Shown here: positions 1-8,300 of the stretch, one piece after another | How positions within the stretch are numbered: the first letter of the stretch is position 1 | Layout of the letters: the number at the start of each line of letters is the position of its first letter | Virus record (IMG/VR): IMGVR_UViG_3300037847_002801 | Coordinates: 1-29,699 of that record | DNA length: 29,699 nucleotides | Strand: one strand, 5' to 3' | Source of the DNA: a virus | Translations under genes and position numbers: made by a program | Notes under the pieces: generated by a model | Database searches by the model: none | The model's input: only the letters and a program-made list of their open reading frames with translations | What the model was told of the DNA's origin: nothing

Positions 1-2
1 CC

Positions 3-1112
3 AATGGCTCTCGTATCATGGCAAAGTCGGTCGGTGGTGCTACTCGTGGTTTTCACCCTGACGTTGTAGTATGCGATGACATTCTTTGGGGTACGACTGC
101 ATCTGAACTACAACGTGCGGCTGACTGGTTCTATACTGTCTTGCTTCCTGTTTTGCACCACACTGGTCGGTTGATGATGGTAGGTACGCCGTTTTCTTAC
201 AATGACTTGTATGCTGAATTAGAAGATAAGGACACATTCCAAGTTGAGACATACCCTGCTATTTTACCAAACGGTGAACCTCTTTGGCCCGGACGATGGC
301 CCCTTGATGCTCTCAAACAACGTGAAGAATCAATGCCCGCTATCAAATTCGCTCGTGAGTATCTGTGTGAACCTATCCACGATATGTCGAGTATGTTCCC
401 AATGAGTTTACTAGAGAAGGCAAGAGATAGTAACTTGATATTACTGGAGAAAGCCGAAAAAGACTTTGATGAGAACGGCGAAGTCAACGGTGTATTTGGT
501 CAGCATTTTGTTGGCTGGGACCCTGCGATTGCTTCTGATGCAAATGCTGACTACACTGCTATGATGATTTTGAGAATACTACCTGATAGTGAAGAGAAAC
601 AGTTGGTGTATGTGCTGAATCAAAAAGGTATGAACAGCACAGCGCAGAAAAGACAAATCATTATGCTCAATAATCGCTTTCAACCAGACCTGATTGAACT
701 AGAAGGTAATAACTTTCAGCGTATGTTTGAGGCTGAACTAAAAGATATGAGAGAGGACATCCCCATCAAGACATTCATGACCACCCGTCAAAAGAAAGAG
801 AGTATGTTTATGTCTCTGCTTATGGCATTTGAACAAGGTCAAATCAGAACACCTTGGGGTGACGAGAAAAGTAAAGAATTTACAAGAGCACTTGAAACGC
901 AGTTAAGTCGATTTGGCATGCAAAAGAATGGGAGACTAGAAAGTGTAGGCTCTCACGATGACTTGGCCATGGCTCTAGCACTGGCTAACTGGGCTACAAA
1001 GGAGTTCAAAGGAAGCATTGTTCTGCTCGATGACTATCTTGACGGATTCAACGATTGGTTCGGAGATGTTCCTCAAAGAGCGGTGGCAGGAGCCAGTTGG
1101 TTCACAATATAA
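3..1112 (+). CDS. terL: Terminase large subunit, 5' truncated by the window edge
   Basis: This is the packaging motor ATPase and nuclease that pumps DNA into the prohead and cuts it. The frame is open to the left edge, so the ATG at 18 is internal. The first full codon is at 3, and residues before that ATG (NGSRI) continue the conserved block leading to the Walker B strand VVVCDDI (near 67-90). The Walker A end of the ATPase must lie upstream of the window. The C-terminal half fits the RNase H-fold nuclease: an acidic strand VGWDPAIASDAN (near 510-545), a second acidic position in LIELEGNN, and a third in SHDDLAMALALANW (near 950-990). The portal gene follows two genes on, the usual order in tailed viruses. 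I am sure of the family; the missing N-terminus is simply outside the window. Confidence 0.93.
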   Translation, partial: NGSRIMAKSVGGATRGFHPDVVVCDDILWGTTASELQRAADWFYTVLLPVLHHTGRLMMVGTPFSYNDLYAELEDKDTFQVETYPAILPNGEPLWPGRWPLDALKQREESMPAIKFAREYLCEPIHDMSSMFPMSLLEKARDSNLILLEKAEKDFDENGEVNGVFGQHFVGWDPAIASDANADYTAMMILRILPDSEEKQLVYVLNQKGMNSTAQKRQIIMLNNRFQPDLIELEGNNFQRMFEAELKDMREDIPIKTFMTTRQKKESMFMSLLMAFEQGQIRTPWGDEKSKEFTRALETQLSRFGMQKNGRLESVGSHDDLAMALALANWATKEFKGSIVLLDDYLDGFNDWFGDVPQRAVAGASWFTI

Positions 1113-1118
1113 TTAAAT
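1107..1118 (+). promoter_or_regulatory. TATA-like AT-rich box upstream of a gene without Shine-Dalgarno
   Basis: ATATAATTAAAT spans the terminase stop codon and is centred about 29 bases before the ATG at 1141. That ATG has no convincing ribosome-binding site. Archaeal TATA boxes sit about 26-30 bases before the transcript start, and leaderless transcripts begin at the start codon. The position fits, but the genome is AT-rich and the match may be chance. Confidence 0.28.
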
Positions 1119-1140
1119 GAAGTCTTAAGTTGGAAATCAC

Positions 1141-2448
1141 ATGTGGCCAAGTCTTGCGGTAGGTAATCCTTCCAAAACAGTAGACATGGGTCATGACTTA
1201 CTTACTACAATAGCATCCAACTTAGCCATGCACCCTAACGTAGATGAAAACATAGCAAAGTCGATTGCTTCGCAAACAGTGATGTTTACCGAAGAGTCTT
1301 TGCCTGAGACAAAATATGCTGCCTTTTCTCCAACCGGAGAGGGGTGGTTTGAAGACCGAATAGGTAAAAGTGCAAATAGCGTTATACGAGATTTGAGAAA
1401 AGCCCGTCGTGTTTTCAAAGAAGACAAATCAGAGATTGACCAAATTATTGCGAGCGTAAGGGCACTCAAGAGTGCAGAAGTAGAAGCGACACTCTCACTC
1501 TTACCTTGGGGTAATGAGTATCATGATACTATGAGAAAGATGGGATTGACTGACAAAGACATGCGCTCTCTTCGTTTGTTTGGTAACACACGTAAGTCAA
1601 GTCTTATGCGAGCCTGTCACGTATGGCAAAGTGCAGAAGATGCATTGGCCAAACTCGATGAGTACGAAGATGTGTGGGGAGAAGAAGAGCGTAACGCTTG
1701 GGTCAATGCCATGAACATGAAGAAAGAAGCCAGAGATATTTGGAGAAACACACTTCATCAATTTGATAATCTGAACATGGTGCAGAAAAAATGGCTAAAG
1801 ATGGCTAAGGCAGAGATACAAGAAAAAGGTGCCATGACTTCAAGAGCCATTACGAGTAATCTGATAGAAAAAGGAGTCAAGCATGTCAATGCAAGTAAAC
1901 TTTCACAATTACTAAAGATGTATGGTGAGGAAATCAATATCGTCAAGGGTCATCGCAAGAGCGAATATCTTTGTTTAAGTAAGGAAGGTTTGATTATCAA
2001 GGACCCATGGGCTTACGCAGCGGGCTTTCTCGATGCTGACGGTTACATCACCATCACTGAGAGAGGAGAACCTAGAGCAGGTTTCATCGCTACAGGAGAG
2101 AGGGGCAGAATGCATTGTGAGCAGTTGCATAAAAATATAGGTGCAGGTGTGTTACAACTTGACCAGAAGGTATACTCGGACGGTCAACGAAGTCAACACC
2201 GAGTAAGTTTCTATTCAAAGGATGATTTGGCTAAATTACTTGGCCAACTTACCCCACACTTAAGAATGAAAGACATGCAGGCAAAGGCAGTGATGGCTTA
2301 CATTAACGAGTCTGACCCAGTCAAGAAGACGCAGTTAAAACGCTTTGTTCAATTTTCAAACAGAGACGGAACAACCAAAGGTGAGGAGTCGCTGCGTGAG
2401 TGGGGAGTGGACCGAGATACAGTAATTAGTTGGGCGGAGGGATTGTAA
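1141..2448 (+). CDS. LAGLIDADG endonuclease-like protein between terminase and portal
   Basis: A 435-residue protein. Residues 1-260 are mostly helical and charged. A winged-helix-like stretch (around 220-275, AITSNLIEKGVKHVNASKLS) precedes a C-terminal domain that begins with WAYAAGFLDADGYI. This is a LAGLIDADG helix with the expected acidic metal-binding residue near D300. Farther on, LTPHLRMKDMQAKAV (around K377) matches the basic helix typical of the second half of one LAGLIDADG unit. Only one motif is seen, so it would work as a dimer if active. No intein splicing motifs flank it. Its place beside the terminase recalls HNH nucleases beside terminases in other phages, so a role in genome-end cutting or packaging is inferred; it could also be a domesticated DNA-binding protein. 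The portal start overlaps its stop (TAATG). Confidence 0.7.
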   Translation: MWPSLAVGNPSKTVDMGHDLLTTIASNLAMHPNVDENIAKSIASQTVMFTEESLPETKYAAFSPTGEGWFEDRIGKSANSVIRDLRKARRVFKEDKSEIDQIIASVRALKSAEVEATLSLLPWGNEYHDTMRKMGLTDKDMRSLRLFGNTRKSSLMRACHVWQSAEDALAKLDEYEDVWGEEERNAWVNAMNMKKEARDIWRNTLHQFDNLNMVQKKWLKMAKAEIQEKGAMTSRAITSNLIEKGVKHVNASKLSQLLKMYGEEINIVKGHRKSEYLCLSKEGLIIKDPWAYAAGFLDADGYITITERGEPRAGFIATGERGRMHCEQLHKNIGAGVLQLDQKVYSDGQRSQHRVSFYSKDDLAKLLGQLTPHLRMKDMQAKAVMAYINESDPVKKTQLKRFVQFSNRDGTTKGEESLREWGVDRDTVISWAEGL

Positions 2449-4193
2449 TGGCAGAGAAAGGAAGAGTTGGCAGAATATTAGATTCAATCACCAGTCCTTT
2501 CCGCCGAAGGACAACTCCAGAACCACAAATGCCCCTCTGGACAACTGGTATTCAAGAACCAGTTCTTGTACAAGGTATTACGATACCTGCGCTGTATGCA
2601 GTAGCCAATGAAAATTTAATTCTCAGAACAGTGCTTTCTACTCTTCAACAAGAAATATTTCGACGTGGTTACTATTGGGAAAAGAAATTCAATAAGAAAT
2701 GCACAGCATGTGATGCTGAGTTTCAACATGACGTGAATGAATGCAAAGAGTGCGGTAATACGGAAATGGCAGAGCCTGACCCAAATCAACTGGTTTATCC
2801 TCGATGGTTACTTGAACAACGCAACTCAATGGAACAGACGTTTATGGACGTATTGCGTGAAATTGAATACGATTTGAATATCACAGATGATGCTTTTATG
2901 ATTCTCATCAAGGAGTATTACATTGACCCTGAGACAAAAGAAATGGCATTTTATCGAGTGAAAGAAATCGTTCGTGGTGACCCTATCTTTATGAGAATAA
3001 TCGCAGATAAGCGTGGGGTAAGAGGAGGCAGGTTCCGTGTTTGCCCAATACATCGAACAGAAGTTAAGTCATATTCTGAGCAAGAGAAGAACTGTCCGAC
3101 ATGTGGTACTGAAATGGAAGACGTACATCATGTCAATACAGCAGGTTCGGGTAAGACCCAATATTATCTCAAGGGTGAAGTTATTCACGTTAGTAAATAT
3201 CAACCTTCTAAGTTGTACGGTCGAAGTCCAGTTTCGACACTCTGGCGACAAGCCATGACTTTGACAGCCATGGATAACTACATGTATACTGCTTACAGTA
3301 AGCGTAGAATTCCAAGAGGTATCCTTAGTATATCGACAGACAATCTTGAATCGATGAAGTCTTTTTGGAAATCTACTGATGAAAAGTTAGAACGTGACCC
3401 ACACTATATTCCAAAGATTGCAACAGAAGGCACTGGTAAAGGCGGTGTCAACTGGGTCAAACTCATGGACAGTCTTGAAGAAATGCAGTACATACCTGCT
3501 CGTGACGAGATGCGTCAACGTATTGCAGCCTTCTACGGTGTATCCAATGTGTTTATGATGGATACTGGTAAGTCTGGCGGTTTGAACAATGAGGGTATGC
3601 AGATACTTGTTACAAATCGTGCTGTTGAATTTGGGCACAAAGTGTACACAGAGCATTTGTTCCCACGCATGGCTGAACAAATGGACGTTACTGATTGGAA
3701 ACTCACACTCTATCCAAACGAAGAGGAAGACGAAGTCACTCGATTACGACGTGATGAAATGGAAGTCAACATCGCCCAGCGTATGATGATGATGGGCTAT
3801 CAGCCTACGTTGGTTGAAGATGCAAACCGTGACATACGATTTATCTACAAACAACCCGACCCTTCACAACAACCACCTGTTCCTCCACAAGGTATGCCAA
3901 TGGGTGGTATGCAAATGGGTGGAGGTATGGGAACTCCGGGTGCTCTGCCCTCACGTAATATTCCACCACAACTTGCAGCCCAAATGGGTCGCCAAGCACA
4001 AGTTCCCGGCATGGCAAATCCGGGTGGAGAGGGGATGGGTATGAGAAACAGAGGACCAGCCAGCCCTCAAAACAGGTCAACAATGGGAGCAGGGGCTCCT
4101 TTCTCTAGCGTTCAGCAGAGAGGTGCACCGATGGGAGGCGTACAACAGGCTTCTCAAAGTATAATGGATGCACGTAATCCGAGGGGTGCTTGA
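2448..4193 (+). CDS. Portal protein with two zinc ribbons
   Basis: This is the dodecameric ring at the capsid vertex through which DNA enters and leaves and to which the tail joins. I chose the ATG at 2448 (581 residues): it overlaps the previous stop as TAATG and has GGAGG seven bases upstream. A TTG at 2430 would add six residues but overlaps that ribosome-binding site. The core looks like a portal: GEVIHVSKYQPSKLYGRSPV, then MDNYMYTAYSKRRIPRGIL, then an AFYGVSNVFM segment leading to the helical stem and crown. Two inserted Cys clusters are unusual: C85-x2-C88 with C99-x2-C102, and C199-x2-H202 with C216-x2-C219, both like zinc ribbons. The tail of the protein (about 475-581) is rich in Met, Gly, Gln and Pro and is probably disordered. 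Position between terminase and protease supports the call. Confidence 0.88.
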   Translation: MAEKGRVGRILDSITSPFRRRTTPEPQMPLWTTGIQEPVLVQGITIPALYAVANENLILRTVLSTLQQEIFRRGYYWEKKFNKKCTACDAEFQHDVNECKECGNTEMAEPDPNQLVYPRWLLEQRNSMEQTFMDVLREIEYDLNITDDAFMILIKEYYIDPETKEMAFYRVKEIVRGDPIFMRIIADKRGVRGGRFRVCPIHRTEVKSYSEQEKNCPTCGTEMEDVHHVNTAGSGKTQYYLKGEVIHVSKYQPSKLYGRSPVSTLWRQAMTLTAMDNYMYTAYSKRRIPRGILSISTDNLESMKSFWKSTDEKLERDPHYIPKIATEGTGKGGVNWVKLMDSLEEMQYIPARDEMRQRIAAFYGVSNVFMMDTGKSGGLNNEGMQILVTNRAVEFGHKVYTEHLFPRMAEQMDVTDWKLTLYPNEEEDEVTRLRRDEMEVNIAQRMMMMGYQPTLVEDANRDIRFIYKQPDPSQQPPVPPQGMPMGGMQMGGGMGTPGALPSRNIPPQLAAQMGRQAQVPGMANPGGEGMGMRNRGPASPQNRSTMGAGAPFSSVQQRGAPMGGVQQASQSIMDARNPRGA

Positions 4194-4570
4194 GGAGAAA
4201 CTTAAAGTCAAGTGGTGTATTGGACATGGGCATGGACTTAAAGAAATTGGACCCAATGGCAAGAAAAATGCGCTCACATGTTGATGCATTTTACAAGGCT
4301 TTGGAACTCAACGATGGCTCATCTGCAAGCAGCCACATTAATGAAATCATCAAATACGCTGACTATCTAAGTAAAGATATTGACAGCGCAGTTATCAAGC
4401 AAGATGACAGGATGATTGGAGTAAATGATATCTACGCAGGTGGCGTACCAGTCAGAAAAATGAACGAAGTACAAACTGTACACGAATCAACTGACAGAGT
4501 ATTACCGGGAACTATCCGAACCAGCCGATTTGGAACCATTAACCGAAGACTTTCCAACCGCACACTTTGA
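4190..4570 (+). CDS. Hypothetical small helical protein after the portal
   Basis: About 126 residues if translation starts at the TTG at 4190, which overlaps the portal stop (TTGA) and has GAGGGGTG just upstream. Starts at 4226 or 4232 (ATG) are possible and lack a better signal. The middle (MARKMRSHVDAFYKALEL through IKYADYLSKDID) predicts two amphipathic helices, and the C-terminal third is basic (RTSRFGTINRRLSN). I do not recognise a family. Its place between portal and capsid genes suggests a head or portal-associated protein, by inference only. Confidence 0.6.
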   Translation: MRRNLKSSGVLDMGMDLKKLDPMARKMRSHVDAFYKALELNDGSSASSHINEIIKYADYLSKDIDSAVIKQDDRMIGVNDIYAGGVPVRKMNEVQTVHESTDRVLPGTIRTSRFGTINRRLSNRTL

Positions 4571-4579
4571 GGTGATTAG

Positions 4580-4948
4580 TTGAGTGAAGAGGGTAACTCG
4601 GCTGAGAAATTGATGGGTGCGTTGATTAGTAAGATGGAAAGCATGGATGCAGGTATTCAAGTTCTCAAAGCAGAGAATGAACAACTCAAGGCTATGATGC
4701 AAAATCCAGCAGCGATTTTGAGGAAAGCAGGATTTGTTTCAGCATCTACACAAATGCCACAAGATGTTGTCGAAGACGGATTTAGAGGCGACGTGGGTGA
4801 TTATATCTTGAAAGGTGAAGACGGATTTGAAATGACCGTACCTAAGACTAATGCAGATTTCCACAGCATGGATTGGTCAGACATCCATGCTTTAGCAGAA
4901 CAAGCCAAGAGCGCAGGAGCGATTGGCAACCAAACAGGGATAGAGTGA
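4580..4948 (+). CDS. Small coiled-coil protein carrying a scaffold-like C-terminal motif
   Basis: A 122-residue protein starting at a TTG with an excellent ribosome-binding site (GAGGTGAT, four to five bases away). Residues 8-45 form a short coiled coil (MESMDAGIQVLKAENEQLKA). Near the C-terminus it has MDWSDIHALAEQ, almost the same as MDWSDVHRLAGS at the extreme C-terminus of the protease-scaffold protein encoded at 11163-12560; both follow a VPK/IPS plus acidic lead-in. Scaffold C-termini commonly contact the capsid shell, so this may be a second capsid- or portal-binding adaptor that uses the same docking peptide. That role is inferred; no known family is recognised. Confidence 0.65.
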   Translation: MSEEGNSAEKLMGALISKMESMDAGIQVLKAENEQLKAMMQNPAAILRKAGFVSASTQMPQDVVEDGFRGDVGDYILKGEDGFEMTVPKTNADFHSMDWSDIHALAEQAKSAGAIGNQTGIE

Positions 4949-4953
4949 ATAAT

Positions 4954-5346
4954 ATGAAACCAAGAAAAGCAGCACCAAACGACAAAGCATATGCTTTACT
5001 CAAAGCAGCGAAGCAACTTGAAGACAGGATTGCAAAGAAAGAAGGTAGTCAACCTGACTATACTGGACAAGATGCTGGTAGCACTTCCGGCTACGCTCGT
5101 TTAGAAATACAACCATCTGGTGTACCAAATGCTTTCTACAATACAAACAACGTCATACCAGAAGTTGAAGATGTAGCAAACAAAGGTGCCATTTCGGAAA
5201 ACAGTGATGTTACAACAAGAGAGTCTCCTTACTACCCAACTGCTTTCAGTACCACAGGTGCTCTTGAGAACTTCACAGGCGGCGACGGTCCAACCATGAC
5301 CGATGTGAAAAAGTCTGTAGACCGATTGTCCAGCCGTCTAAATTAA
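4954..5346 (+). CDS. Hypothetical structural-region protein
   Basis: 130 residues from the ATG at 4954; a GTG at 4945 overlapping the previous stop is an alternative, and the open frame extends further upstream without a better start. The N-terminus is basic and helical (KAYALLKAAKQLEDRIAKK); the rest is low in hydrophobic residues and rich in Gly, Ser, Thr and Asn, ending in a short helix (TDVKKSVDRLSSRL). There are no membrane segments or signal peptide. I recognise no family. Tight packing with its neighbours suggests a head-associated accessory protein expressed in the same operon. Confidence 0.6.
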   Translation: MKPRKAAPNDKAYALLKAAKQLEDRIAKKEGSQPDYTGQDAGSTSGYARLEIQPSGVPNAFYNTNNVIPEVEDVANKGAISENSDVTTRESPYYPTAFSTTGALENFTGGDGPTMTDVKKSVDRLSSRLN

Positions 5347-5356
5347 GCGGCTGGTG

Positions 5357-8300
5357 ATGATTCTGAGAGATACTCCCTTGGACACACTGGACAGGGCTCG
5401 TGTCACATTTGTAAAATCATTACATGATGGTATTGGTAAACCTGATGCTGGTGCTGAATTTTACTTAGCAGCCGTTAGTGCTGAAAGAAAGGGTTACGAA
5501 TTATCAAGCGATGACGAGTCACTCATTAGAATGTTTCATTCAGTTATTAACAAAGAAGCATATGAAGACACAAAGGTAACGATGACCGGCCCCTCGTCTA
5601 GGTTTAATTTAGACCAAGAAATGGGTTTGGAAGAAACACTTGCTCAGCATGGCGGTGGTGTTCAACAACAAAATGTTGGCATGATGCTCGCTCAAAACGG
5701 TGGGCAACTTTCAGACATGCCTTCTTACAAAGAAGACAGAGTTGTACCTCCTAACCCTGCACTAGGATTTTCGGGTATGCAGTTTCAAATGACTGATGGT
5801 CACCCTGACGACCAGTATAGAACTCACAACTTTCTTGGTTCAGACATGAACCCTGTCCACGGTAAAATGCACACATTGGTTTCCGGCTTTTACAAGAAAG
5901 GTAAGGATGGTATTTCTCAAAGTGAAAAAGACGCTCACAAAGAAACAAGATGGGAAGACCATGTATCGATGGATAATGCGGCTGATTTCTTAGTGAGGCC
6001 ATATCACTATGGTCAACTTGACACTGACAATGCGACGAACCATGCGCTTTATGAAAAAGATTACATGGATTGGAAACTTGCAAGTCCTTCACTTGTTGAG
6101 CAAATAACAGACAACTTTGCACAGCAAGGGATATTCGATGAGAATCAAATAGAAGACGCTCTGAGAAATTTACACCTTAACAGTAAAGAGAAAGAGTGGG
6201 AATCGAATTTCGGCCTGATGGACTATCTGTTTGGTATGGAATGGCTTTCGCCTGATGAAAGAAACAGAGCCTATGAGCACATGGCTAAGCATGGTGTATC
6301 GAACGATGACAAACCTTTGCGATTCAACCGACACGATAACAATCCTGATTTCATTCCTCGCCTTATTCGTAACTTTCAACAAAGATTTTCTGGACTCTAT
6401 AACCACTGGATAAGAAACCCTAAAGGTCCCGGAGAGCCTACTAAAAACATACCAATGAGGCTTTCAGAGGAAGCCGAAAATATCAAAACAATACATAACT
6501 ACAACGCTATGACAAACCATCAGACGTTTGGTAAAAAGAATAGTTATGAAAGAGCCGTTGACTATTACAACAAAATGTTACCTCTTCTGTTAGATGAAGG
6601 AGAAGACAGCGCATACCGACTTTCATACAGTCAAGTGCCTTCATTGTATACGAATGAAGCAGGAGATATTGAAGAGTTAGGTGTAAAACCAATAGAAGAA
6701 AAAGTACCGACTGGTGAAAAAGACCATGCTGGTAAACCTGTATATACAACGAGGCATAATCACCCTAACTTTAGATTGATGAACTTGTTACTCAATATAG
6801 ACAAGGACGGTAAGTTATACGAAGACGAGCAGCATCCTTTGTGGGGTATGTCTTGGAACAAGAGCGACTCACCTTTTACCCAAGACGAAATAGATGAGAT
6901 ATTGAAAGAAAGGGAAAAGCAGGCTTTACAAGAAGAGGGTGCTGCTAGAACAGCAAGAAATCACGGTATTTTTCATTATGGCTCTTTCGTTGATGAAAAT
7001 GATTACGACTATACTGACGATAGTGAAACACTGGGTACTTATTGGCACAGGCCCTTTTTCAAAGGAGGGCTTGGTAAACATCCAAACGAATTATTCAATT
7101 TACTTCATCATCATAGTCTACTCTTCAATCCAGAGTTTGCAGAACAAGAAGAAGAAGCCGACCCTAGAGGCAGCATTGACCTCAGTGATTATTATCCAGA
7201 GGGTATGATAGAAGAGGAAGAAGAAAAGAAAGATGAGAAGACTCCAACTGGCTATACACCAAGGATTAGTACAGATGGAAAACGCCGTGAGAGTTTGTTA
7301 TTTGGTAAAACCAAATCAGGTAACAGTATAGACATAAGGCATAATCTATCAGGTTCCCAACTTATCAACAGCATGTTACCTTTACTTGGACCATTTGCTC
7401 ATCCGAATCAAAACCTGTTCCAGTTGATGGAAAAGGGCAAAGTGAAAAACATGAACGTAAGAGGTGACGTACAAGATGCTTCGATGAATATGAGTCCTTA
7501 CAACGCTTTTCACTCTTCAAGTAAAAAAGGTATATCTGGAGAAAACAGACAGGTATCGAGACATACTGCTTCTTCTGATGGAGCCTTTGTCAACCAGCAA
7601 AACAGAATAAGGCACGATGCAAGAGAAAGAGGTGACAATGCTACCGCTCACCTTGCGAGAAGTAAATTAAATGGAAAGGTCGCTAATCATTTGACAACTA
7701 TCAACCCATTCAGTTTGAAGCAAAAGAATCCATTTAGTCAACATGGTTTTAGGACTATGAATTCACACATCTATCACGACATAGGTAAGCGTTTAGGTTT
7801 TTCTCAAGCACCTATGATGCCTTATCCAAGTGTTCTGCAACCTAATGATGCTCGTACTTCAAGCACACTTCACTTTGACGAAGACCATGACAGGACACTT
7901 GACAAAGAACCCTTCATTCCTCTTGCAGATTATGACAATGCAATCGACCAAGTTGAGAGCGATTATTCACAAGCCTTACTGAATCTTGAACGTGCAAAGT
8001 TTGACAAAGACTCAGAAAAATACAAAGACACCAAGAAAATAATCGATGAAGAGTACGAGCGTAGATTAGCCAGAATAGAGAGTAAATTTCAGATGAAACA
8101 AACACCTGCTGGCTCTATTAGGATGGGAACTCAATCAATCGAAGTACCGTCTATTATGTTGAAACCTGTACTTTCTGCCCCTCAACCAGAGCAAGGTGAA
8201 GAAGGTATAGGTGAAAATTACGCAAATTTGGTCAGTAACCATAGTAGATTGAGTGACATATTAGAAAACGAAAACTTGTCTCCTGACGAGAGAAAAGGTA

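Noticed and set aside
18-1112. ATG at 18 as the true terminase start
   Set aside because: The frame is open to the left edge and the conserved block leading to Walker B begins before it; Walker A is missing, so the gene is truncated.
2430-2447. TTG start for the portal 18 bases upstream
   Set aside because: It would overlap the GGAGG site that serves the ATG at 2448, and the TAATG overlap favours the ATG.
1141-2448. Intein or intron explanation for the LAGLIDADG domain
   Set aside because: No splicing blocks (N-terminal Cys/Ser with C-terminal HN) are seen, and the host gene is not interrupted; the domain is the C-terminal part of its own protein.
4873-4953. Upstream extension of the gene at 4954
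   Set aside because: The extra frame overlaps the end of the previous gene, is basic and irregular, and has no ribosome-binding site.
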